Assembly: GCA_008973525.1 (NCBI GenBank)
Contig: WACJ01000404.1
Coordinates: forward strand, 1,960,186-2,024,185
DNA from: Stenopsyche tienmushanensis
Lineage: Eukaryota; Arthropoda; Insecta; Trichoptera; Stenopsychidae
Length of the DNA: 64,000 nucleotides
Direction of reading: 5' to 3'
In this document: piece after piece, positions 24,780 to 35,900 of the stretch
Layout of the letters: every line of letters begins with the position of its first letter
How positions within the stretch are numbered: the first letter of the stretch is position 1
Made by a program: the position numbers and the translations under genes
Notes under the pieces: generated by a model
What the model saw: only the letters and a program-made list of their open reading frames with translations
Database searches by the model: none
Told to the model about the DNA's origin: nothing

Positions 24780-25823
24780 GTATTTTAGTTGTAATTAATC
24801 CACATTTACTATTATGAACATAATTACATCTATCTATTATTAAAATTCAATTTATCAAAGTTATTTTTATATATCATAGTGTGTTTCTGTACTAAATTAC
24901 AATATCCGGAACACTCATTGATTCCTAGTAAATTGTAAAAAGTCATTTAGTTCACAAATAAATGTTTTTTTACAAAATCACAACGATTTTGTTAATAGTA
25001 CACAATAAATAATTTACTTAAAATATATTTTAAAAAAACCCATTGCAATATGATTGATACTCATAATATTTCTTTTATGTTTCCAATTAAAAACTCATTT
25101 ATCCTTTTTCAAACTGAATTCAATGTTGAAACTGTCATACTTTTTTTCTTTAATTTCCGCGTAAGATTAGAATGTTTTCTTGGCAATTTGTCATGTATTG
25201 TTAAACCATTATTCGAAATGACTCATAATAAATTATCAGAATAACTTATTTTTTATTACAAATAATATGTAATGTCATTATTCTATAGCATATTTATAAA
25301 ATGCCTTTATTGGTTTATTTATTTATTGTAGTAGAATGCAATAAATTGCCCTAAGAATATGGATTCGTTATATTTATTAATGTTTTATTACATTTATACA
25401 TTTACATGTGTGTTGCTCTTATTAATGAAATTAATTTCAATTTTTTAATCATAAATTTAATGTGTCTCAAGATGATGATATACAATTGTGTTGGATAATT
25501 TCAATATATATTGTGCAAATTATATATCATTTTTTAAACGACATATTCCAGTAATAAGGATATGATAATCACATTTAGATAATTGAAATCAATTCGGGTT
25601 ATAAAGAAAATCATAAAATGTTTACAAACATTATCTTGACATATGATTCATAATTATTTTTATTTGTGAAGTTGATATCGGCATTATTAATACTGCATTC
25701 ATAAATATTATCTTATTAGATAAATCCTCATTGTCGGCATTATATTGTAACGTTTTTCATAATCTGATTAATATTTCTTTGATCTTACAGTTTTTTTGAC
25801 AAGATTTAAGTGCACAAAGAACG

Positions 25824-28800
25824 ATGGCTTCATCCAATGTTACAGTATGCGATATTGACGATGAAGTCCGGAAAGAATTGCGGAAATTTAGATTTGAACG
25901 TCATGAAAGTAACGCTGCTTTAATTTTGAAAGTGGACCGACAACAGCGTCTTATAAAATTGGATGAACGTCTACAACCTGTCGATCCAGACCAATTGAGA
26001 GAAATGCTACCAGATCATCAACCTAGATATATAATTTACAGGTAAAATGAATAATATAACTCTAAATCATCTCATAAACTTGCATTTGCTTTTAAAACTA
26101 AACAAAATCTGTTTTTATTGTAATGATAGAATATGATTAAACTTGAGATTTTAAAATGTTTTAATTCTCACATTTGCACACACAAAATCATAAGCTACAT
26201 TAAATAACTATAATATATATAATAACTATATACAATCCATGCCCGTGTTTACACTTAATGGCCACATATCTTTAAATTCCGTACCTGTGTTAACACATGA
26301 TATGAATGATGTAACTTTAGCTTGAAAAAACTTGATATACAGCAGACCCGCAGTAATCCGACACACATTTTACAAGGCGGTGTCAGATTGTTCAATTTAT
26401 TGGACTATAGAGTACTGCCCCTGACCCCTTGTAGTCCAATTTTTTTGGAAATGGAGATACAGTATTTTTACGTCAAGTTGAACCTTTTTAATTTCAAATT
26501 AAACTGTCAGATGCTAAGTGAAATGTTTTATGCTCCAAATTCCAATTACTATATATTACTATTTGTACATATGTGTATAAAGATGCCTTTAAATTTGGCA
26601 AATACTCACGAAAACATTAACCCATTCGGACCGGAGAGCAGGCATGCTATGCTCTAATGTAAATTCACTTTTCTGTCAATTCCGCTGCAGCATATAACAA
26701 TCTTAATAAAGAACCAAGCTCAATAAATGAATCTTAACACTGTTGATAGCACACAATATTCGTTCATTTCTTAATGTTCAACTCGCAAGGCTTTGTTGTT
26801 CAGCTATTTTTGCCTATTAATGTGTAACGAAAATAAAAGGACAGTTAAAGTGTAAACCTGCCAGTTTACTTCTGAAGGATTAGATTTTGCAAAGGAGTGG
26901 TGATACTCAGCTAATGACCCTACTCCAGTACAGTTAAGGGGGAGTAACCAAATTGGTCAACGATAAGAATGATGCGAGTATCTTAATTATCAAAACAAAC
27001 ACCTGTTCTCAAGACAACACGAACAATCAAACTTCGATTATTAGACACTCATGTTCTTAAACCTTGTTCGTAATAAAGTAACATAGTGAATTGTGAATAG
27101 AAAGAAGTCCTTTTTGAAAAATATAATATTGAAATTTGTGTGTATTTATATTTTTTATTATTATACAACTTTAATTTTGATTTTAAATAATGCCTTTAGA
27201 TGACACAACAGGGCATCTCGTTCTGTGCCCAAATTCCCAACGAGCATTTAAGTATGTATGGGAGGCCTTTACAGCACCACCTTGCTACCGATATATGAGT
27301 GTATGATGAGACGCAAGACACCAGTCTCTGTCTCTGAATTTTCAGTACTGAACGGTGTAAAGAGACAAATAAAAGTGACAGTTGGATGCGGAAATTGCAA
27401 AGCACAAGGATGCCAACCGGAGATCCCTGTGCTTTGATTCATTTCATTTGACATCTGACGGCTTTTTACTTGAAATGAAAGAGGTTTAACTTGGCGTAAA
27501 AATACTGTATACTCGTATGTGGTCATATAAAAACCTGTCATCATCATCAAACATATTCCATAACATTTTTTGAAGCGTTTTAACCGTTTGAGTGCTAAGC
27601 AATTTTTGTAAAATCCTACTGAAAAGTGCTATGCATATTTTGATTACTCTAAAGAAGTGGTTCTTAAACAGGGGTCCGCGGACCCCTGGGGGTCCGCGAA
27701 CCCATTTCCGGGAGTCCGCGAAGATATAAATAAAACATTTATCTGTAGTTGAACAAGATATTTTCGTGAAACTATTTACAGAAAACATTATAAGAAGCTC
27801 TATTTTGGCCAGGAAATGTTTGTTTGTTTGAAAAATTAAGTCACAAGGGTTGGGATGAGGTTCACCAAAAAAAAAAAATGTTCAAAAGGGGGTCCGCGAG
27901 AAAAAATTTGCTCAAGAGAGGGTCCGCGAAGGAAATTTTGCTCTAAGAGGGGGTCCGCGGACTACATAAGTTTAAGAAGCGCTGCTCTAAAGGAAAAAAA
28001 TATGGTGTCAGATAAAACGCATAAAACATATAATGCATAAAATAGCATAAAAATGTACCGTTCTTATAAATTATGTGTGAGGTACCCCCGCAGAGCGCCA
28101 AAAACGTTTTGAAACTCGCGGCGATTTTGCGCTGCGTCGCACTTTTCGATACAAATCGTCGCAGCGCAAAATCGCTGTTTAGCACTCTAACGGTTAAATA
28201 CCCCTTGCTAGCTACAAAGTCTTTGTTTTTGTTAACTCCTTATAAAACAACTTTGTTTTCATATGAGCTCAAAAATAGGTGTATGCCTGTTTCTATCTTG
28301 AACAAACCACATGTACAAAGTTTCCTCCACCTCTGGATGATTAGCTTTCTTGAGAGTTAACCTCTTGCCTGACCCACAATCAATGATGGAGACAAACTTT
28401 TGAATGTTCTCACAGTTCTTTTTTATATCATAAATTGTGGATTGTTTTACGCTGTTCTCACTTGCCAATTTACAAAAAGATTCATTACAATTTAAGTGGT
28501 CCAGAACCACACTTTTACATTTTTTACATTGACGAAGCTTTATCATACATATGTACTATACTTGTATTGGGATGTCGGACTACAAGGGACCCCGGATTAG
28601 GCTGAGGTCAGATTACCACGGGTCTGCTATAGATTTAAATTTCTTTCTAGGGATGACAGTACACATATATGTCAATATTTTAATCATATAAAATATATAT
28701 GGAAAAATTGTTTCAACCTATTATTAAATATTTTCAAATGTGCATCTTTCCATTGTAGTTATAAAATGGAACACTCAGATGGAAGAATATCATATCCGAT

Positions 28801-28966
28801 GTGCTTTATATTTTATACGCCACGCGATTCACAGATGGAATTGCAGATCATGTATGCTGGTACCAAACTCGCATTGCAAAGAGAAGCCGAACTGACGCGC
28901 ACATATGAAATTCGCGAACTGGATGAATTGACCGAGGAATGGCTCAAGGAAAAGCTTTCCAAGTAA
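25824..28966 (+). CDS. Glia maturation factor (GMF), 2 coding exons, 141 aa
   Basis: GMF is an ADF-homology protein that binds the Arp2/3 complex, not actin filaments, and promotes debranching and inhibits nucleation in the cytoplasm (family knowledge). Coding exons: 25824-26041 and 28759-28966. The 2.7 kb intron is GT-AG (AG|GTAAAA ... TTGTAG|TTATAA) and splits a serine codon, giving [20 protein letters not shown] across the join. The ADF-H fold covers residues about 5-139. Recognisable blocks are [70 protein letters not shown] and [14 protein letters not shown]. These are near-identical to insect and vertebrate GMF and the length is normal (138-142 aa). The ATG at 25824 opens [11 protein letters not shown], as expected for the family. 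The intron hosts a three-level nest of transposons (26340-28629) that stops about 130 bp short of the second exon. Confidence 0.97.
27584..28193. mobile_element. piggyBac-type MITE (TTAA-flanked), nested in Tigger
   Basis: TTAA at 27580-27583 and 28194-28197. Inverted ends: left CCGTTTGAGTGCTAAGCAAT, right (inverted) CCGTTAGAGTGCTAAACAGC. It has no coding capacity. An inner perfect 16-bp inverted repeat, GCGATTTTGCGCTGCG, lies at about 28112-28127 with its complement at about 28160-28175. The related Tigger copy at 14300-14607 lacks the whole unit, which independently supports insertion. Confidence 0.8.
27655..27984. mobile_element. Non-autonomous hAT, 330 bp, nested in the MITE
   Basis: Ends: left AAGTGGTTCTTAAAC, right (inverted) CAGCGCTTCTTAAAC. 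The 8-bp duplication CTCTAAAG lies at 27647-27654 and 27985-27992. Both halves carry repeated GGGGTCCGCG(A/G)A units, so a long imperfect inverted repeat can form. Same family as 12175-12389 and the ends of 37548-38425. No transposase; must have been mobilised in trans. Confidence 0.9.
28259..28546 (-). pseudogene. Tigger transposase N-terminal fragment
   Basis: Reads [20 protein letters not shown], then [20 protein letters not shown] and [15 protein letters not shown]. This corresponds to the CENP-B-type paired helix-turn-helix DNA-binding domains of pogo/Tigger transposases (LA.E.GV.KSTI.DI.KN, then KR.TLK...HP.VEEAL..WF...R..G.PI). The DDE catalytic region is not recognisable downstream, so it is non-functional. 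Confidence 0.85.
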
Positions 28967-30900
28967 TTCCAAGCTGCGGAACACGATATTCAATGTTTAG
29001 CTGAAGTTGGTTATATTGAAAAATATATATATATATTTAGAGGATGCTTGGAATCTGATTTATAAATTGTATTCGTAGTCATCATATTCCAAGCAATATA
29101 CTAATATGAAATCATTTTTATACAATTTATTAAATAATTACCATTTTTTATTATAAGTACAAATGATGATGTCATTTTGATAATTTTATATTTACACGTT
29201 AGATATGAAATCTCAACACTTTTGTATCGTATGCATTTATATTTTTACTATTGAGTGAATAACGTTTGGTTATATAAGAATGTTAGCACTGTGTTTGTGT
29301 AGATCGTGCCATTTCGATTGTACAAAAAAAAATATCATAGAATCTTTTATTTTTATGATTACCCTTCTAAAGTTTTATGACAATAATGTTTTCGGTTATA
29401 TTCTTACTTGCCAAAATTCTTTTAAATGTATGATTCTATCGATGAGTGATATACAAAACTATTCTGTATATATGCACTGTGATATTTCTAAAATATTTCC
29501 CAATTTAATGGGACTTAGATTGGAGATTATTATCTACTTAAAATTATAAGTATTTTTAAATAACAAAAAGAAAGTATTGTGTTCGATTTAAATTATCAGC
29601 AATTTTATCTACAAAAATATATATATTTGCTTATATAAATTATTTCAGAATAATAAAATGGACAAATACTCGTACAATATAAAATGGATTTGGTTTAATA
29701 TGTATTACTTATTTAATATTTACCATTTCATTGAGTGTAAAATACATATTATCCCATACCTGTTTTTAAGGCCATATTTTAAATATTTGTTCTATTATTA
29801 CATGATTAATATTTTAATTTGTCATGACATTTTTATAGCTTTCGATACCCTTTACAGAATGTAACAGTATACAGATAAAAGCTATCCATCATTCAATTGT
29901 ATCGTGCGATGAATTCGTTGAACCTTATATAATATATATATTATTTACATTGTGACTCATGCAATAAATACCATTTTTAATATAGAAAAATTCATTCCAT
30001 CTGAAATTTTATCTAATTACACATATTGAAAAAATAAAAGTACAAAATCGTCATATAAAGCGTATACCATATCATAAATGTATAAAGCAATTATTTGTAT
30101 TTATAAATTAGCATTAACAAAGTTTTTAAGTGTTTTTTTGTATCCTCACATAATGGTTTGATTTGTTAAAAAGTCCATTACTGAAATAACATTGTGAACA
30201 TATTTTTTATTTATTTTATATTATCAGCATAGCCAAAATCCACTTTTAAAACATAATTCATACGTACAATCTAATACATAATAAAGTCTGTGAATAAATA
30301 CCAAATGTATTATTTATGCCTATTTATATCAATCATCACTGTTATATTATAATAATCATGTCAAAAAGACTGTTTTATAATATTGAATGCGTTTGAGATT
30401 GTATGTATAGCTCTATCATCTATTGATATTAGAAGAACTACCAAAACATTAATATACCTTTAATTTGATATGGGCTGGAATATGTACAACTTCAGATCTC
30501 CATATTTTCACTCTAATGAAAACTATAATGTATTCTGAAATTATGTATTGTAGAAGTAATTTTGTGTATCTTATTCAAACATTAAATATAACTAAAACAC
30601 TGCCATTTATAGTGATTTTTAGAACTTGAAATGAAATATATCTTTGTAACAATGATGATATATTCATTTACATAAAATAGTGTATTTGTATTAACATGTT
30701 AGAATATTTAACAAACTAAAAGTATACTATTGAATTTAAAAACCAGCAATTAGCACTTAGAAATCTTATTGCTTGATTGTACGCTTGTGATTAATATTAT
30801 GAGTCAATTCATGTGTGTATTTTGAGCAATTTGAAAATGATAATGGAATCAATCAAATATGCATTTTAATGGTACTTAATCAAAATTAATTTTATCATTT
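28967..30900. other. GMF 3' UTR and AT-rich intergenic DNA
   Basis: Immediately after the GMF stop the sequence is AT-rich with several AATAAA-type hexamers (for example about 29652 and 29963); which one is used cannot be decided. No other gene or element was recognised. Confidence 0.4.
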
Positions 30901-30907
30901 CAATGAT

Positions 30908-31030
30908 AGTGTTGACCAGCGCTAATCCGACAAATGTTTTGTAAAGGTGATGTCGGATTATCCAATTTGTCAGACAATAGAGTACTGTCCCCTGACCTTT
31001 TGTAGTCCTGAAACTTTTTAAAATGGAGTA
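30908..31030. mobile_element. Tigger end fragment
   Basis: CAGCGCTAATCCGACAAATG, GATGTCGGATTATCCAATTT and GAGTACTGTCCCCTGACC are colinear with the left end of the Tigger at 26340 (CAGCAGACCCGCAGTAATCC, GTGTCAGATTGTTCAATTTA, GAGTACTGCCCCTGACC). Only this terminus is present. Confidence 0.75.
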
Positions 31031-32860
31031 CTTCACAAAAAATCACAAAATCTTGAGTCCTGGAAATTTTTCGTTGATATTCCCGGGATTCAATACAGCA
31101 AAAAATCCTGAAAAGCCTGGGAAAAAATATTCATTACGATTTAGGCAGTATTTGCGGTACGTATTGTTTCATCCAATTTTTTAAGTAGAGTTCTGTTTTT
31201 AACTTAACGATTCCAGATTTTTTCTACAATAAAATATTCTGAAACCTCGAAAATCGACAATAGTTTCTCATGACAACATCAATGTATCAGTATTAGATTG
31301 TTATCAACGCTGCCTTTATATAGCAGAACCTTTTGTGTAATTGAATAATTGGAGATACACATCATCATTGATATACATGTGTATTTATTGTTTGATAAAG
31401 TTCTGACGGGTCATGTAAGCATCAATAATTTTTGGATGTAATCCTAACAAAAAAGCAGTGCAGTTTTTAATTATTCTGTATTTTAACGAATTTTTCTATT
31501 GCTCTAAGAGTTAAGTTAAATATCATTGAGCTTGCTATTTGGCCCACTGAGTAAAATTTTTACAATGTGCCCATTTAAAAAAAAGTTTGTCAACCCTCTT
31601 CTCAAAGTGATGAATTATAGATCCATAAGATTGTATTTTTACAACAAAATCTACTATCAGTCTTCGACCCCTAAACGACTGGTCGGAATACTTTCAAATA
31701 TAAATACATTTGTAGACTGACTTAAAATATACTTCCTATTCATAGAAATTGTTTGGGCAATTCTTAGGGGCCATTAAAAATTGATGCCCACAATTCTAAA
31801 TAGCCATTCCTTTATCATCTAAAAAAATATTCATACATTAACTAATCATAATTAATGTAACACACCTAATCGACAACGAACTTGTAATCAAATTATGTAA
31901 ATTCTTCTGATTATAATTTACATTAAAATAAGAGTGTAATTTGCTTTATGACACATATTTAAAAACAACTTTGACTTGAACCAATATTTTTATATGATGA
32001 GCACATTATTAGAAAACATAGATACAAGTTAATTTTGTTAAAAATATTAATATGCGAGCTTTCTGCACATTACAATAATATGTAATCGACCTCAACTGCT
32101 TTTGGAGAAAATGCTCTCTTACATATTTTTTATATTTTTATACGCACAAATTAAATAGTAATATAATGTGTCATTATTTATGCAAATATATGTATTTTAA
32201 AAGATTGCTTCTGTTATTGTAAACTTAATTTTGTATCTATTGAACTGAAATGTATTAGTATTTATTTATACAACTTCAATAGCATCACTCTGTAGGAAAT
32301 GCTTTATGCAAAATATATTTTTAATGATTGTATTCTATAATTGTATGCAATTTTTATTATGTGTGATCTAAATAAAAAAGCTATAACAATTTTATTTTAT
32401 TTATTGTTTGCGAATGTATCATAACTGATTATTGACTATTGACTGAATTTGACAATAGCTGTGATTTTTAAGTATTTAAAATATTTAATGGCAACATTTT
32501 TAAATGTTTTTGAATTATTTATCATGAAAAAATTATATGATATAATTCAATACTTATCAAGCAAAAAACAATACAATAGTAATAAACTTAATAATTATAT
32601 TCTGCATACCCTGTTAAATTGATCTAGCCATTATATATTAATTTATGTTAATAATAAACAAAAGAAACATCTCTAATTTAAATTTAATCGATTAATATAA
32701 AATCAATTAAATATACGTTTATTGCAAATTAATAAGATTTATAAACATACATTTCATACATAATTTAATAATATTAAAAATCGACGCTGAAAATAAGCCG
32801 ACCTGCATAAAATCATCTCCAATTTGACAGAGTGGTTTTGAGTACTGGCAACATCGGGTT
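31031..32860. other. Intergenic, AT-rich, upstream of Sam50
   Basis: No gene, RNA or clear element found; open frames are short and Phe/Tyr/Asn-rich. Confidence 0.45.
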
Positions 32861-32918
32861 TAGGTAACGTCCTGAAGGAGGTGAAAACAAATTGTGTCAA
32901 CACTTTAATATTGAGTTG

Positions 32919-32923
32919 TCAGT
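32919..32923 (+). promoter_or_regulatory. Possible initiator (TCAGT) of Sam50
   Basis: TCAGT, the arthropod initiator consensus, lies 24 nt upstream of the Sam50 start codon in a locally GC-richer leader (32815-32946). No TATA box is obvious. A single 5-mer match is weak evidence. Confidence 0.3.
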
Positions 32924-32946
32924 GGGAGGTGTAATTTTATCTCAAG

Positions 32947-35900
32947 ATGGGTACAGTTCATGCAAAGGTACTATAATAAAAGCTATTATTTTATAAGCCG
33001 CTATTACACAACACGCGAATAGGTTAGGATTTGCCGAACATCAAAAACCGTACTGTAGAATTTACACGTATATTAGATCAGCTTGTCACATGCAACTTCC
33101 TCAGTTAAAAAATATGATATTTTATAATTTATTTCGATTATCTCCAAGCAAACACATAAAAATAATAGAGTTCTTAAAAATTTCAAATGTCAATCGTATA
33201 TGAAAATAAAATGAAATTTAAAATCAATTCAGGCGACTCTTAATATAATACCATTATTATCAACTGTTCAAATATATATATATATTTAAAATATATTAAA
33301 TTTAATGTTTTCAAATTATTTTTAAGACGTTTATTCATAATACTCACAATATAACCAATAATTAGCATTATAATCTAATTGTGATGCATTATTTTACAAA
33401 TTTTCTTTTATAACAGTATTTTGATGTATCAGTGTACTGGAAATATATTTTTTGAGTGATGAAGTGCTTATTGAAACTATAAAATATGATCACATAAAAC
33501 CTCTAATTTCTGTGAATAATGATTCAAATTTCCATATATCTCGTAAAAAATCACTCGAAAGTCGCTTGTTTTCAAAATTACCGTGATCCGATATTGAAAT
33601 AATAACTCATCAGCAAATTTAAATCATAGTATAAAATCTGCATTTAAATTTCATATGAAAACCGATCAAATATATTAACATACATTTATGAGCCAAATAT
33701 TTTGTACTATCTATGAAAACAAACAATACAAAAATATTTAAGCATTAAGATGGCTGAAAGCATGGATTGCTATTTAAAAGTACATTAAACTCTTAAATTA
33801 CTAGATCCTAAAATTGCAATGCAGTAAAATGATAATAAATGCATACATTCAGAACCTACAATAAAAATTATAACAGCTAATAATTATTATGAACTATAGA
33901 AAGACTGGAATGTAATCAAAATACAGTAGAACCTCGATTATCCGAACTAATTGGGGATAAAAGTAGTCTGGATAATGAAAATCTGAATAATCGAAAATAA
34001 TCATAATTTTTTTGTTCTGAGGCAGATATTTCTTTAATTATTTTCTTATCATTCAAAATTTGGAATCCAGGACTGTTTGCATCGCCACTTAACCACTCAG
34101 TTATATCTTCGTCGCATTCAGCACATACAGAAATTTGTGCTATTGCTTCCACAATATCTCCTATATCAGGTTCTACTGCGTTACTGGAACTTACTAATGA
34201 TCTTTTCAAAATTTGGTTTCATGATTTTTTCTAATACTGCTTCTAATTTCTTTGTTTTATTTTGAACAATCCAGATAATCACGGTTCTACTATAATAAGA
34301 CTTATCCTTTTAAAATCAGTTATATCGAGATACTATTCAGGATGCACTTTTTTTGTTACCATTAGAAAGTGAGAGTGGTGAATGCATTGTTTTTAGTTAT
34401 TTTTTACTAAGAATTTTCATTGAAATGACCTAGTACTAGTGGATGCGTTCACTATCAGACAGTGTAGAAGCCTGCAGAAGATGATTAAGTCATGAAGATG
34501 AAAGGACAACGTTCTTAGATAAAGTCTTTATTTACATTGAGAAAGATCGTTTTTATGTTATGAATTTGTAATGGATGCCAGTGAGAAGAATATGTCTTCT
34601 CACAGTCAAGACTACCGGACACCTCTCCCTAGTTCTACCATATGTATCCATACTCTTAATTGCGTATGTATACACGCAGGAGAGGAGGAAGGATACTGCT
34701 GCTAATCTTGCAAATAGTGCCTGTGACGATCACACACTTCTTTTTCGTCATTTCCTCATGATTGAGGATTGTGACTATGGCTATGTAGGCTTCTTGTTTG
34801 TCTGCTTGCGAACTATGTCCTTCTAGTCATCTCTGTCTTCCACTGTCCTGCATCGGTTGCCTCCTTCACTTGGTCAATCCATCTTCGTGGTGACCGTGTT
34901 TTTCCTTTCTTCCCTGACACACTACCCACCATCATCAGTTTTTCTAAATTACCATTACTTATAAACAATATCAAAATCCAAAATCAATAAAAAACATTTA
35001 CGTCATTGCTGGATGTTTTTATTTGACCAGAAAATGAAGATAAAATAGTTAAAAAATTGCAGATATATATGAGGATTTTTAAAACCTGATAAATATCATG
35101 GATAGGTGAAAAATTCAAAAACAGTAATAGACCTCCAGGAAGTCCCTAAACTTCTTTACATCGTCAATTATATCAGATTTATCATCCATGGTCAAGATCC
35201 CAGAGCCGCCAGCCTTCGCACTCAAGACGAGGAGATGTGTTCTCCTCACCTCAGCTTTGTATCCAGATTCACTCCTAGATATCTCACGTGGGGTTTCCAG
35301 GAGATCTGGCAAGCTCTGATGCGAATCAGTCGAGCCCGTCGGTGGTTGCGTCTCACGGAAAATAAGATGGCTTCCGATTTATCACTATTCCATTTTAATT
35401 AAATGAAAGCATAAAAAACGTGATGGGGATCCTAAAACTGCCTCAACTCAATTCACGTTTTTGTTGAAAATTATTCTAATAAGAAGTCGGGATTGGCAAA
35501 TATATTTTAACTCTGGTGATCTAGTTATTTTCACTGGTACAGATAGATCAAAATACACCTCAACAACAGTGAGCTTATTATCTGATAAAAGATAATAATC
35601 ACAATAATCAACTGTTTATTTATCCTTTTATCGATTTAACTATTATAACAGAATAATCCAGTGTTCCATATCAAATATATGTTCATGAAATGTTCCTATT
35701 TACAGGAAAAGCCTTCAAATGCAGAGACTGTTTCACCACCTGAAAAATCAAAAAACGTCACAGTAAAACTATCAAAAGTCAACGTAAGGCAATAATATAA
35801 ATTTACCATTGAAATTTTATGAGATAGGTCAATGTAAATCATGAAAGCTAATCCAAACGTATATTTAGGCCAGAGTAGACAAGGTCAATATAAATGGACT

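Larger units (their letters stand above)
26340..28629 (-). mobile_element. Tigger/pogo-like element in the GMF intron, with nested insertions
   Basis: Terminal inverted repeats: left CAGCAGACCCGCAGTAATCC (26340 on), right inverted TAGCAGACCCGTGGTAATCT (ending 28629). A TA lies outside each end (26338-26339 and 28630-28631), as expected for Tc1/pogo elements. The minus strand carries the transposase N-terminus at its right side (next feature). The interior is enlarged by a piggyBac-type MITE at 27584-28193, which itself contains a hAT at 27655-27984. Sequence 26880-27480 inside the element could not be assigned. Confidence 0.85.

Noticed and set aside
26619..26660. TTAA followed by CCCATTCGGACCGGAG as a piggyBac terminus inside Tigger
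   Set aside because: Looks like a plausible left end, but no inverted partner next to TTAA was found in the following 600 bp.
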